A DNA stretch of 64,000 bases from Micrasema longulum (taxonomy: Eukaryota; Arthropoda; Insecta; Trichoptera; Brachycentridae), in contig JAGVSM010003811.1 of the NCBI GenBank assembly GCA_022494885.1, forward strand, positions 1-64,000. The letters are read 5' to 3'. This document shows positions 10,790 through 21,915 of this stretch, in pieces. The notes below the pieces were generated by a model, which did no database searches, was not told the DNA's origin, and saw only the letters and a program-made list of their open reading frames with translations. The translations under genes were made by a program, and so were the position numbers. Each line of letters starts with the position of its first letter. Position 1 is the first letter of the stretch.

Positions 10790-11022
10790 GGAAGGCTCGC
10801 GATAATGAAGCCTCGCCCCCGCGCCCCGTGTCCGAGTGGCGCGGCCGCGGCGCAGGGGGCGCGGGGGCCGGCGGGCCGCGGCCCTCCGCCGAGAGCGGCC
10901 GAGCAGCGCCAGAGCGCCAGAGCGCCAGTCGCGCTCCGCCCGTCGCGCGTGGCGCGTGCGTCCGTAGCCGCGTGCCCGCAGTTCGCCGCTCGCATAAATA
11001 TTTAGCTCGACCACAGAAGACG
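10790..11022 (+). promoter_or_regulatory. CpG-rich block ending in a strong splice donor
   Basis: Base composition switches sharply from AT-rich to very GC- and CpG-rich at about 10795 and back at about 11010. The block ends GAAGACG followed by GTAAGTC, a near-consensus 5' splice site with GT at 11023-11024. A TATA-like CATAAATA lies at 10992-10999, too close to the donor to promote a useful exon by itself. An 8-bp tandem (AGCGCCAG, three units) lies near 10907-10930. A non-coding first exon with its CpG-rich promoter is the simplest reading. No conserved protein is encoded in any frame, so a 5' UTR is more likely than coding sequence. Confidence 0.4.
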
Positions 11023-12889
11023 GTAAGTCATTACTTTTTTTCGCGAAGTTTTAATTGAACGGTAATTTTTAATGATTTATTTTAAATCGCGTGTTCGAAT
11101 CGAACTGTGAGTTTAAGAAGAAATCCTCATTTCCATCGGGATCGGCGACGGCGGCGCGTATCCCCGCACGTGTCCGTCGGCCCCCGGTGCCGGTTTACGG
11201 CGGTGTCCGGCAGTGTCCAGCCCTACCCTGCCGGTATCCGGTGTTGGGCACCTCGCCCGGTGATATGAAACGTCTTCGTCGTTTATTTCCGAAGATCTCG
11301 CGCGTTCTATTTTCAAAGATCGGTCGAGTAGATTATTTCAAACATCGCGGAGAGTCACAATGTCCCCAAAATAAAGCGCACTATGTCGGGAATGCGGAGT
11401 CGTCCCCGGCAACGGCTTCCTGGGCCCGAGGGAAGGGTGCAGCCGGCGATATATTAGCAGCCCCCGCCCTCGGTCGGCGTCCACCGCCCACCCGCTTCGT
11501 GTTGTGGTCACATTACACTAGTTTGTGTAATCAGGATGACGGAGAGCCCTTTCGACGGCTCTTTGTTACAATTTAATAATTCGGCTCCGCAATACCCACC
11601 CGTCGTATTAATTTGATTACTTTGTATTACTAAATTTGACGACATTCACACGCCGAGATGTACTCGTCGTAACTGCGTCAGGTATCATTCGTCGTGTCAC
11701 ACGTTTGCCTTTCCTCGTCTGTAAGATTGATGGGTAATGTATGGTCTCTTAAAATCAACCATTCGGCGCCACGTTCACTCGCCTCCCGCGTCGCACCGCA
11801 TCGTGTCCTGGTCCTGGTGCCCCCGTGTCCCGGGTCCCGGTGCCCCGCGTGCCGTGTCTCGGCGCCCCCGCCGTTCCGACAGTCGCAGTTCCTCGATTTC
11901 CCGCCTGATCTCCGAACTGTACGTGTAGTCGTGTACTTAACTCCAGACATGTGGTTTTCCATCGAAATTCTTTCAGTAATTACTATCGCGCGCCCAATCA
12001 ATGTGTTCTCGTCCCCTGTGACGTGGTCCGGATGTGTTAGCACTTTACGCCTCCTCTACAATAACGTACTAAATATCGTTTTATAATATTATATTGTACT
12101 GTAATCCTGTTTAGATACATTCCGTCCGAACGCGAATATCATTTAGGAGTGCAGTATTAATGTCTGCCCCGACAGTGAATCGCGTTCGTCACGATCTCGA
12201 GCTGGGAAGAATTATTAACACGCGCCATGTGGCATGAACCATATATGTGATAATACCCGACAGAGTAGATTAAATTAATTTAATTAAACGCAGATACAAA
12301 GTTAGTAATGTTATGCGCGAAATAGCAGCCCACCGAGCGCCGGGTTGTCCGAGATATTTTACGACGAGATTATCCGCGTCCGCACGTACATAATATTATG
12401 TGTATAACTTATACACACCGAAGGGAGAGTTGCTGTAGGTGTGTGTTGTGCTATCGCATCCACTCGACAAAAACTTGTTTCGAAAGTACTTTAGAAAAAA
12501 TAACGTTTTAACGTGTTTTTATATAAAAAGAACATAATTTATGCATTCATTCATTATAGTTTAATATTTGAAACGCTGATCGTAAACGGACGCTTTATTA
12601 ATATTTAATAAGTATTTAACATATATTTTCTATGATTATAAATAAAAACAACATTCCACTACTGACACTTATCGAATAGATTAAGGTCAAAAGTTGACTA
12701 CTAAATAAATTTGTCCACTTTATTTCCGCCGTTTTTTATCACAATCTCATTTTCACCAACACTTTATACCGCGGACTATTTCTCCAAAATGGTTCGATCA
12801 AATATATCTGACCGGGGGAAGGAAGTGTACGAAGTCAGTCCTAGTCGCGCATTACCTTTTTTTTAAATAAAAAATTATGAATAAAACAT
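11023..12889. other. Intronic or intergenic DNA with GC-rich patches
   Basis: No domain-bearing ORF. GC-rich patches lie at about 11140-11260, 11400-11510 and 11760-11910. The last has an irregular short period (GTCCTGGTCCTGG, GTGTCCCGGGTCCCGG). Long overlapping ORFs in these patches on both strands (for example 11091-11576 and 11694-12086) follow from the base composition and lack recognisable families. They are treated as chance. Confidence 0.4.
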
Positions 12890-13040
12890 ATAATACACGA
12901 ACAATATATTACTCCCAGAAGTTATAAAAAAACTCATTTGGGACCGTGCATAAAAAGAAAACATTTTTGTGACAATTCATAATACCAGTTAGTACAATTC
13001 AAAACAGTAAGAAAACATAATATAAGAAACATAAAACGCA
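12890..13040 (-). repeat. 3' UTR fragment shared with the copy at 53 kb
   Basis: Reverse-complemented, it contains TTGTCACAAAAATGTTTTC, TTTTTATGCACGGTCCCAAA and TGAGTTTTTTT. These match 53046-53105, where they follow a CR1-like C-terminus. It is therefore the 3' UTR of a CR1-like family on the minus strand. The copy at 53.1 kb has about 75 extra bases before the shared CTGGGAG block. Confidence 0.65.
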
Positions 13041-13429
13041 GTGTTATACACTATCAATATAAATTACATGAATAACTATTACTATCAAAAAGATTTCAGT
13101 AATATTGTTTTAGATTTGCTATTAGACTTTTCGTTTTTTAGTTCTTACAGGCAGTTTATTAAATTAGGAATGGCCAATATTTTTCAGAGACTTTTTCGAG
13201 TTACAGTCAAGTATTACAACACCCTCTATCGGAACATTGGAAACTAATAAAACTATCCCTCTACTCCTCCATACACCAACCCGGCGGGAGAGTTTATTGC
13301 CCTGAAACCGGTAGAAGTTGTAAGAAAATTATTTATTTGCGTTCAAATATTTGTTTACTCAATCCAATATATAATACAAATACACAGTTTACAAAAAAAT
13401 GTTTATACAATAGGTACATTCAATAACAT
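13041..13429. other. AT-rich stretch without a gene
   Basis: Nothing recognised. A 68-codon ORF on the + strand (13041-13247) has no family signature. Confidence 0.35.
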
Positions 13430-14000
13430 ATGTTTTTATTTATGGATGTAGCCACTCCACTGGCCCGTGGCTCCACGGAGTGTTAGTGTATTTTTTATTT
13501 TATCTATAATAATATTAATATACTTTTACATCAATTGTCAAGTCACATCAAAATATAAGAGGTAGGTGTAAAAGTTCAAAAGAAATAAAAAAAGATATTC
13601 AAACATACGTACATGAATAAAATGAGAACGGACTTACAAGAAATTAAAATTATATTCTGATATATGAAACATATTCCTCAGCTTCCTGTCTAGTTCTTTT
13701 AGTAGCCCATTTATGGATTAGAGTTTTGAAAACATCGTTTTTAATTTTGCTTACCGATATATCCACACTTAAAAAGTTGTATAGCTTAGGGGCCAGAAAA
13801 TTATAGTGTCTTTGTCCGTAATTTGCTGTTTTCTTTGGTAGCAGAAGTATTGTTTTTTCTCTTTGTCGTTAATTTTATTATCCGTCGTTATGTCTGTCAG
13901 ACTTTTGATGAAAGCGTCTTAAAATTGTCTTTATGTATATTTGCCTTGTGTCTAGTACTGGAAATTCTGTAAAAAGTCTGTCTGTAGTAAATAATATATA
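13430..14000 (-). pseudogene. CR1/Jockey-like C-terminus and 3' UTR
   Basis: Minus-strand translation gives broken C-terminal blocks resembling LDTRQIYIKTILRRF (near 13950-13905) and GPLSYTTF (near 13790), as in CR1/Jockey ORF2 C-termini. Downstream the 3' UTR ends at about 13440 with CCACGGGCCAGTGGAGTGG and CATAAATAAAAAC, a paired terminal structure plus an A-rich tail. At least three stops interrupt the frame. Confidence 0.55.
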
Positions 14001-16390
14001 AATATTTTTATGTTCAAATCGAATTCGAGTTTATCACAAAAATGTATTTTTTTACGTTTCTTGGTTCCATTATACTTTATTTTATTTTCAAATACAATCA
14101 TACACATTTTATCGGCTGAAAACATACAGTTCAATATTTAGGATTTACTTTGAACGGTCTTTTGCACTAGCTTAGAATATTATATTCAGATACATTTATT
14201 TTTAAAGCTACGATTAACTGGTTTTTCTTCTATTCGTTTTACCATTCCTCTTACACTTTATATATATACTTATATTTATATAAATTTATAATTATTTTAA
14301 TATATATATGTATATATATATAGATATAATATTGTTTGATATTTTGTGTTTCGAATGCGTTATTTACAATTAAACATAGTTTATTTATCAGTTTGTGATG
14401 TGTACGTGTTCGTCCCATACCGTAATACTTGTAATTTGTAATATGAAATAATATTACCTTTCCCTATTCCTGAAAGTGAATTTGTTATTTGAAGAAGACG
14501 GGACGGGACGATCGGAACGACGCACGATTCCGACACTCGGTTTCTTCGTGCTGCAGATAGCGAAGGTTGGGGGTTATCGGTTGGTTATCTGGAGCGGCAG
14601 TTAGCGGTTAACAGTTATGGCGCCCGTGCCCGCACCCGCACCCGCGCCTGACTTCTGACACCCTTATCTCCGCTCGGTGCAAACTCTAACTTGCCGCTTT
14701 ATCTCCCGCGGCTGTTGTTTCACACATTTAAACATCTTTATTCTTTATATTTATAACATACACATTTGTCTCTGAATGAGTAAATTTATAATATTTTTAA
14801 TATTGTGTTTTTTCACAGGGTACGGTTTAAAATAAATATGCGGTTTAAAATAAAACGTAAATCTTTTTTAGTGTATCTCTAATAAAGAGTGGTGGTGGAA
14901 CCGGTGGGTACCTTTTGCGAGACTTCGGAACCGGTTCGGGTACTGCAGCAGGCGACTGTGTACCAGCCGTGCCAAGTTGAGCGATTAGCTTCAGGCGTCA
15001 CCACCAGGTTCGTCTTTTCCATAGGAACGCATGTGGCATGAGTAGGGTTGCAGTCCGTCCCGATGTATCGGGACTGTCACCGTTACTAAGCCCTCTGACC
15101 CGACGTGACGTCCTGATGAAACCATTAATGTTCCGATTTAAACTTACGCAGTGCAGCAACGCAGTTAAAAAATGACCATGGAAGAGTAAATTAGGTAACA
15201 AATGCTTTCAGAAATTGATTTATCTAGAGGCTGGATTTGCCTCGATAGAGTGGAAGTAATAAGGTTCTGAAAAAGAAAAGTAGATTTATTTTTGTCCTAC
15301 GAAAGAAATCGTCTGCTGCTAGGAACTGTAGATCAATATTGCAGTGTAAAGTTATTATTAGATGACTTGCATGGGTTTCTACAGATACGTAAAAGATCAA
15401 AAAACCTATGAAACACCACACAAAATGTAAGAAATATTTTAATAATATTTTTAAAATTCCTTACAAAATGTCATTTTTTGTAACTATATCTCCCCCAACC
15501 CAGAAAGACCCGACAAGACCCTAGCAAAATCTAGCAACCTCAGGCATGAGCCTAGGGCCCCCGGCCTGATGAGGGCCTTGAAATCACAAAAGGGCGCCTT
15601 TCCAAAAGCCCCAACCTGTGCCCAAGAGCCTATGCACGGCCTAAAACGGCTCAGGTCACCACCGCAGCGTCTGTCGCGAACTGTTGACAATAATGATGGG
15701 CGGGCTGCTTGTACACCCCGCCCTCTGCAAGCCCGGCACAGGCCCCAACAATGCGAACTGCAAACTCTACCAGGATCACATCTACGTACCGCCTGCGCCT
15801 GATGAAAAATCGCATTTTCCTTTCGTTTCACTTTTGATAGAATATTTCATGCGGTTTCTCCGGAGCCCCTTCCTTCATAACGGGATTAAACGCATCGGTC
15901 GGAGAAATCACCTAGGTGTCACCATAAGTCCATATATCCACTCAACTCATCACATGCGCCTGCGCCTCGCCAAAACTAGAACATAATATAATAACATTAT
16001 CTTCTAGTTAAGGATGACTACTACACATGGAATATAGATCGTGAGTCGTGACCCACCCTCGTTATTAATAAAGCAATCGCTAGGAAAGGGAAGGGCTCGC
16101 CATATTAGGTAGAGTTTCAGTGTAAACTGTGGCTAGACTCGCTATAGGGGTCGTGACACGAGTGGAGTGTATAACACACGGACACGATACACGGAACAAG
16201 CCGTTTTTTCTGACCGGTGAAACAACTCGGACCGCTCCTTTACTTGTCACCCACGTCATTTTTATCCCTCCCGCGCCCTCTTCACCGCGTTACCACCTCC
16301 GACGAATTAACATTTTTAATTTAGTTCATCCAAATTCAGGCTCCCACAACGGAGCATTTAGAAAATATTGTTTATATCGCGTCGTTACTT
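14001..16390. other. Unassigned stretch
   Basis: No supported gene. Noted: a TA/ATATAT microsatellite at about 14265-14335; a GC-rich patch at about 14500-14720 with a hexamer array (CCCGCA/CCCGCG) near 14628-14655; and a GC-rich segment at about 15490-15790 that may be an eroded repeat. The ORFs in the last segment (15484-15831 minus, 15569-15802 plus) overlap on both strands and show no domain. Confidence 0.35.
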
Positions 16391-16596
16391 TTGGCCTAGT
16401 GGTGTAGCGATCACCGCGTTTGCCTATCATGCAAGAGGTCTCCGGTTTGATTCCCGACATGGTCGACGTGAAAATATTTATTTAATCTTACCTTTATGTA
16501 ACAAAAATGGTAAAGATAAGCTGCAGTTGATGTACCGATGTAGTATCCTATGCACCATTAGGTGCGGAAAGGGAATGACGTTAATGATGATGTTAA
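16391..16596 (+). mobile_element. SINE family A, body internally deleted
   Basis: Head GGCCTAGTGGTGTAGCG, B box GGTTTGATTCCCGACATGG, the GAAAATATTTATTTAA junction, then directly the 3' part (TTATGTAACAAAAATGG, GCACCATTAGGTGC, GAAAGGGAATGACG). The central TCCCTGGACTGG block is missing, so the copy is shorter than the complete one at 8685. Target duplications are not clear. Confidence 0.85.
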
Positions 16597-17252
16597 TTTC
16601 TGTCTAATTTTTATTTTACGAATACCTAGCTCGATTTTTTTTTATTTGGGGCAACTTTTCGTTCTAAGGGACCAATAGATTACGTTATACCCTTGCCTGA
16701 CCTACACCGACTCGAGAAAGCTTTTATCCTCCTTGGTAATTATACAAATAACAAATGTTTGTTAAAAGAGTCATTAGGTACTTATTAGAGAAAAAAATCG
16801 AATCGCTGCGCTGCCTCGGGTAGTTCCAAAATACGAGCAGACGTCATTTAAAAGTAGTAGATAAGCATGGTGGGTACCTACTTCATTTTGATTTCATTCT
16901 AACTTTATAAAACAGGCAGAGTTAAGCTACCGCAATACTGAATATGTTCCGAGTCATCATTATTTGATCTCGCTATGTAACAGTTATCCGTCACATATTA
17001 TTGTAAAATATCCATTCAGATCTCAGTACTACCGTAATATGCCGCTACGGTCCACGTGTCGGGTTGTCCCTTCCCGTCCATTAATAACTCAATGTAAATA
17101 ACTCGAGTCACATTATTAATACACTGATCATCGCATTCGGATTGCCAAATATTATTTTTAACCGTTTAATCGAGTAGGCTGATAAGTGAAGCAGTAGCAA
17201 CTTCAGTCGAGATTGGCGAAATGACATACACGTACATGTAGTGTTGACAATA
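16597..17252. other. Stretch without a gene
   Basis: No coding sequence or repeat was recognised on either strand. Confidence 0.35.
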
Positions 17253-17420
17253 CTCTTCTTCTTCTTAGTTTTTTATTGGCTTTTTCACCTCCCAGCTGGG
17301 TGTTCTAGCCAGTGTCGAGTTACAGATTATACTTAGTTAAATATTTACACATGTGTTAGTACTATATACAAGTTGGTATTTAATATTACCTACACTAGTA
17401 CTGCAGTATTGCCATCATAA
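17253..17420 (-). repeat. Non-LTR 3' end with GAA tail
   Basis: Reverse-complemented, it ends in CTCGACACTGGCTAGAACAC, CCAGCTGGGAGGTGAAAAAG, CCAATAAAAAACTAA and a (GAA)4-like tail. Short microsatellite tails are typical of RTE-like elements. A local hairpin CCAGCTGG precedes the tail. No coding part remains. Confidence 0.5.
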
Positions 17421-18269
17421 GAAAGAAGGACGTTTCTACATTTGAAAAAAACGGAGAATATAATTATTTTGTAACTCGGAGATTGAAAAATTCGCTGTCT
17501 GAAAAATACTACAAAAATTATGTATATTATGCGACAGTATGTATTATGGTTTGCCCTAACCTAATATTACGTTTTATGTTTAAAAATCAACATTTTCATA
17601 TTTTTTTTTTTTTTTAAATACAAGAAAATATGCTATAGTGCAATGAAAAGACGTTTCTAGCTAGAAACGCCCTTTTTATTTAGTAATTAAGTCAATGTCT
17701 TTCTTTTTTAGTGTTAATATGCAATTGATTCTACTCAACTAAATAAAATGGACGTTACTTGCCATTTACTGTTTTTCAAACTAGTAACGCCGACCTAATA
17801 ATCAATTAACTTCGAAATTACCAGCAGATCTTAAATTTAATTGAAATCGAGTAGGTACATTCATTTCAGATGTTTTTAAAAACAGAATAGAAAAAAAAGT
17901 ATTTTAATCAGTCTTTAATAATTATTATATAAGTCAAAACAGCCTTCAAGACTTTTTGCAGTTTAGTCTCATTTATTAGTGAAAATAATAGGGTTTTGGC
18001 TATTTTAGGAAGATGTATTTTTAGTAGATGCGTATTGTTTTCCTGATTCCGACGAAAAGATGTCAGATGCGTCCTTCTTTATTATGACGGCAGTATACAT
18101 AATATAACTTATTTACAACTTAATACCATTTAAAACTACATATTTACATAAAAAAAATAATACATGTTTATTTGGTGGGGACAGGAGAGTAAGAATGTAA
18201 ATAGAGAATAGGACGTTGATATCGGAGAGGTCGGATAGGAATTCAGGATAACAATCATTTATGGGACAT
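17421..18269. other. AT-rich stretch without a gene
   Basis: No coding sequence recognised. A T-run and its A-rich flank near 17600-17625 could be a retroposed tail, but nothing is attached to it. Confidence 0.35.
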
Positions 18270-18385
18270 AAAAAAAACATGATTTAGATCTTCCTTAAGC
18301 TGACATTCGCACATGGCAGAGTCCCGGACATGGATTCTGAACAGGTGAGAACCATGCTGACATTGCTCGAAACGATAGTACAGCG
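18270..18385 (-). pseudogene. Non-LTR C-terminal CCHC-like remnant
   Basis: Minus-strand translation gives CQHGSHLFRIHVRDSAMCEC followed by LNHVFF. This resembles the GHGxFxxYLHRFxxxxxxxCxC...HxxF block that closes R1/I-type ORF2 proteins. About 38 codons are recognisable and the final Cys is not seen. Very short, so the class is uncertain. Confidence 0.4.
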
Positions 18386-18856
18386 CAGCGGTACAGTAAA
18401 TGCTTAAATAGTATAAAATACTAGGCATAAATTAATAAATAAAAATACGGTTACCCTGTTTATAGTATTCACGCATATTAAGAAAATGTATTATGAAATT
18501 CCAAAATTCTAAAATAAATTTAGTATTGTAGTACTCTTTTCTTTTACTAATTTGTTTGATTGATAAATCAATTAACAGTATTTTAAAAATGCAGTGTCCG
18601 GGGCTAGGTGCCTTTCCCCTACTTATACCTACATATATATTTATGTGGTTGTGTGACGTGCGGTTGTTTGTGCAAAATTACCTAGGTTGGGTGAACTACA
18701 AAGAAATTACTACCGTTTAAATGTTACACTTACAGACCCACAGGTATAAGTTGGCGCGATCGGAGGGCGCTGAAGTATATTTTAGGGTTGCCCGACTTAA
18801 ATGTTTCCAGATATCGTATGGAATTTCGGAAATAAAAAAATATATACACATGCATA

Positions 18857-19333
18857 ATACACGGTTTTTCAGGGGCAGACCGCGAAATTTCAGAGGAACA
18901 TTCCTCATGGTAAGCTTTAAAAAAAATCCTAATATTTTTTTTCCAAAAAGTAATTTTAAAAAAAAAATGTAATTTCAGAATGTAGTAAACCCTTAATTTA
19001 TCGGACTAGCATTCTCTCCACAGACCCCTATCCCTCTCTTACCCAGCGGTTTCACTTGTCCGCATCTTGTGCGTATCGCTTCGTTTGTCAAATACGGTTT
19101 TATCAACAAAAAAAATGTAGAGGAGGAGAAGGGGTTTGTAGAAGGGATGCTAGCATCCTTTAAAAATTTAATTTTTTGGACTAGTCCAAGAAATCAAATA
19201 TTTACTCCATTTTGAGATTATATAAATAAATATATATATTTTTGAATGACTTTTTGGAAAAAAAACATAACGATTTTTTCTTAAGCGATTGTTCCTCTGA
19301 AGTTTCGCGGTCTGGCCCCGAAAAACCGCGTAT
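18857..19333. mobile_element. Large foldback element
   Basis: The outer arms are ACGGTTTTTCAGGGGCAGAC, CGCGAAATTTCAGAGGAACA on the left and the inverse, with a few changes, at 19285-19330. Pairing continues inward through A/T-rich sequence and TCCAAAAAGT. A second paired segment uses GACTAGCATTCTCTCCACAG on the left and GGGATGCTAGCATCC with TTGTAGAAGGG on the right. Almost the whole 475 bp is two imperfect arms of about 190 bp around a short core. It has no ORF and no obvious target duplication. Confidence 0.75.
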
Positions 19334-19519
19334 ATGTTGAATGAAAGACGTATTTTATGGCAATTCTATAGGGATTTCTAAAAATGCCTTCAGCTAAGAG
19401 AATATATCTCCAGAAAATAACTAGGCTTAATAATAAGAAAGCTTTTTGTTTCATTAAATATAATTTTATTATGTATTTACATAAAATACAGGATAGAGTA
19501 AAAAATAAAATTAATAAAG

Positions 19520-19800
19520 AATGAGAATTAAATATTTATTTATTTGACTGACATATGCAGTCCACTCTAACGATGGTAAATAAAATTTCTTATAATAAAT
19601 ACAGGTACTTATAAAATAAAATACAATTAAATAAAATTAAAGCTAGGACAAAAAAAAAAAATTTACTACATCGAGACAAGATCCGGTCTATCTTAGTGAT
19701 TTTTAAATCTACAAAGACTTACACCAAAAAAGTCCATATCTCGTCTCGAATTTCCAATACGACACAAATTAATATAAGTGTCATCAAACAGATGGACGCC
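19520..19800 (-). pseudogene. CR1-like C-terminus and 3' end
   Basis: Minus-strand translation near 19770-19690 gives CRIGNSRRDMDFFGVSLCRF. This is nearly the same as the end of the copy at the right edge of the window (CRTVNSRRDLDFFGLSLRRF near 63150-63080). The 3' UTR ends near 19530 with a perfect hairpin GACTGCATATGTCAGTC and AAATAAATAAATA. Only the last 20 or so codons are preserved. Confidence 0.75.
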
Positions 19801-20162
19801 TGACATATTGTCACCATCACTTTCACTTTCCGTCGAGTCTGAGTCCGATTCAGTGTCACTATTAAGTTAAAAAAGGAATCGGTTGTCGAGGTTTAGGCAA
19901 TCATCTCTTTTATCGTATTCTTTTTTCGACGTTTACATAAATATATTTTTTTTACTTCACAAAATCTATCTATCAAAAAATGTCTTTGAAAAAGTAGGGT
20001 AATTAATCTTAAGGTATGACAACACCTACCGATCATAGCAGCAACTCGAGCATTTACTTTTTCAAATGGAATTAATGGCCCGTTATTTCTTAGTTCCCTT
20101 TTACAAAATGCTTTAACTTTTAGAATAGTCTCTCTTATACCACTTTTTACGAATTTTGGCAT
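19801..20162 (-). pseudogene. N-terminal fragment of a transposase-like protein
   Basis: An 89-codon ORF begins MPKFVKSGIRETILKVKAFC and continues NNGPLIPFEKVNARVAAMIG. It resembles the N-terminal helix-turn-helix part of a family of DDE-transposase-like proteins abundant in insect genomes (MPK...I..V..FC..E...L.P...V..R.A..TG). Its frame then degenerates. Further on, at about 19864-19765, an acidic Ser/Asp/Glu-rich stretch (SDTESDSDSTESESDGDN) is open and could be the C-terminus of the same protein, with the core deleted. The family match is from memory of its general pattern; the acidic piece joins the CR1-like remnant at about 19770. Confidence 0.45.
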
Positions 20163-20404
20163 GGCAACAGAATATTACTTTGGGGTTTGTTAGCGTCAAA
20201 TAACTTGAAAAAAATAAAACACAACAACGATGACAGTAATGAAGACTAGATAAATCTCATTAAAAAATAGTTCATGTTTATGCCACCGCCAACTTATACT
20301 CGTGTCTCTGTACCCGCCACCTGATTTTCTAGAAAATACGTATTTTATTTATGAAGTTTTATTCAAATTCAAAAATTAGGAGTCCCCGCAGTATGCCTCG
20401 GGCT

Positions 20405-20765
20405 CCGATATCTTAAATAGTATCACAGAAGGTATCGTCAATCTGATGAATCTTTCCAGTCGGTCCGCGCGCCGTGTCGCACCCGTCGGGGCTGGAGTCC
20501 GCCGCTCGTCACGCCACCCCCGCCCCATATCCGAGAGCCGCCACGGGCGAAGTGCAGTTTCGCAATTTTTATCCGGTCCGACCGGCGCACGGGAGACCTC
20601 CCTCGTCCTCTTCTTCCCCCTTCGCTGCCGACTAAAATATCGGAGAACTCGTCTGAGGCATATGTCGGCTTCAGTTCCTTCAGTTCCAAGAATGGAGGCG
20701 TCGGCGCCGGTGCCTCCGGCTGCCGAGGGCATTCTCAGGATACGCCTCCAGCACCGAATCTCCAT
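20405..20765 (-). pseudogene. RTE-like endonuclease/RT C-terminal remnant
   Basis: On the minus strand MEIRCWRRILRMP matches the start of the C-terminal domain of insect endonuclease-RT proteins (MExWCYRRILRIPW). GRRGRGRSPVRRSDRIK in a second frame matches the GKRxRGRPPxRWxDQIK block, and a weak WRRLV-like region follows. At least one frameshift separates them. It accounts for the GC richness and for the 144-codon + strand ORF here, which is a shadow. Confidence 0.7.
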
Positions 20766-21774
20766 GGCAACTATAATGTTGTTACTTCAAAACAAAGTAT
20801 ACATTACGAGTGCCTATGTTGTTAATTATGAAAACAATGGAGTCAATGATAAAATCTATCGACTACATCCTGAAAAATGAAAATTTGAATTATTATAGTG
20901 AGTTTACAATTTGAATTACCGGCTTGTTTTTGAATATCCAATTGAAGATTTGATTATTTTCGTTTGTTCGAACATATAATCAGTATTCGTTGTTGTATAT
21001 TTTCGTAGTGTAACATATTAATACTATTCGAATTAATTTATTCGGCCAAAACACCATTGCAATAATAAAATATTTAAGTACCTATTTCGGGACAACGTAT
21101 CTAACCGGGAACCCTCGAGCGATGGTTTTACATTATCAAGGTAAAATACTCTCCAATAGCGAGAGTATTTTCCTCTTAAATATAGTTTCGCTGATGCGAA
21201 AGATGACGATCTCTAAAATGGTAATGTTCAGCTTCCCGACTGCTCTTCCGATCGGCACAACCGGAGGCAGGTTGGTTCTGGAAGCCGGGAGGTAAATCAG
21301 TTTGTGCTGACGCTTTCGGAGATAACCATCAGGGACATAAACATTGAAACTCTCTAAAATGGCTGAGTTCTCGATAAAACCTCTAATCCCATCCCTTCTA
21401 AGTTTCGATCTGTCGATCCCAGGCATGCCCGAGAGGAATGCCGTGGGATGAGGCCACGGATAGCTGCCGACTGCCGACTGCCGACTCCCTCGAATAGACC
21501 TCAGATTGTTTTCTGAACCCTCTCCAACATTACTACTACTCTCTACTATAAAAACGTTTTACGTTGGCGAAAATTACCTTTTCATACAGACGCAGACCTT
21601 CGTTACTTTTCAGTGATAAATTTATTTTATATTTAAAAACTTGTAGGCCATCGCAACCACTACTTTAGGTAGGTAGGTTAGTACCTAGTGGTACGCGCCG
21701 TAGTAGGCGAGTACTTCATAATTATTCCGTCAATGTTTCACTCAACATAATATAGGTTTAATATCTTTTTAGTG
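20766..21774. other. Unassigned stretch with a heptamer array
   Basis: No gene supported. At about 21230-21310 a segment containing AGGCAGGTTGGTTCTGGAAG is related in inverted orientation to 4960-5030. At 21464-21484 there are three perfect CTGCCGA units. The minus-strand ORF 21136-21426 contains no known domain. Confidence 0.4.
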
Positions 21775-21915
21775 TCCGCCTCGTGGTCAGCGCGTTTGTC
21801 TGCCGCGCATGAGGTCTCGAGTTCGATTCTCCGCATTGTTGACATGAAATATTTATTTGAAAATGTGTTTTTACACTGGAATATTTTACAGTCTAAAATT
21901 AAGACTGATCATCTT
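21775..21915 (+). mobile_element. SINE family A, 3' truncated
   Basis: Head CCGCCTCGTGGTCAGCGCG (three bases missing in the A-box region), B box GAGTTCGATTCTCCGCATTG, junction GACATGAAATATTTATTTG, and part of the body (TTTTTACACTGGAATATTT, AAGACTGATCATC). It stops before the GCACC hairpin. Confidence 0.85.

Noticed and set aside
11091..11576. 161-codon + strand ORF
   Set aside because: GC-rich low-information translation with overlapping ORFs on the other strand and no recognisable family.
15484..15831. 115-codon minus ORF in a GC-rich segment
   Set aside because: Cys/Arg/Gly-rich without a family match, and overlapped by ORFs on the other strand; perhaps an eroded repeat.
20446..20880. 144-codon + strand ORF
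   Set aside because: It is the antisense shadow of an RTE-like C-terminal remnant on the minus strand.
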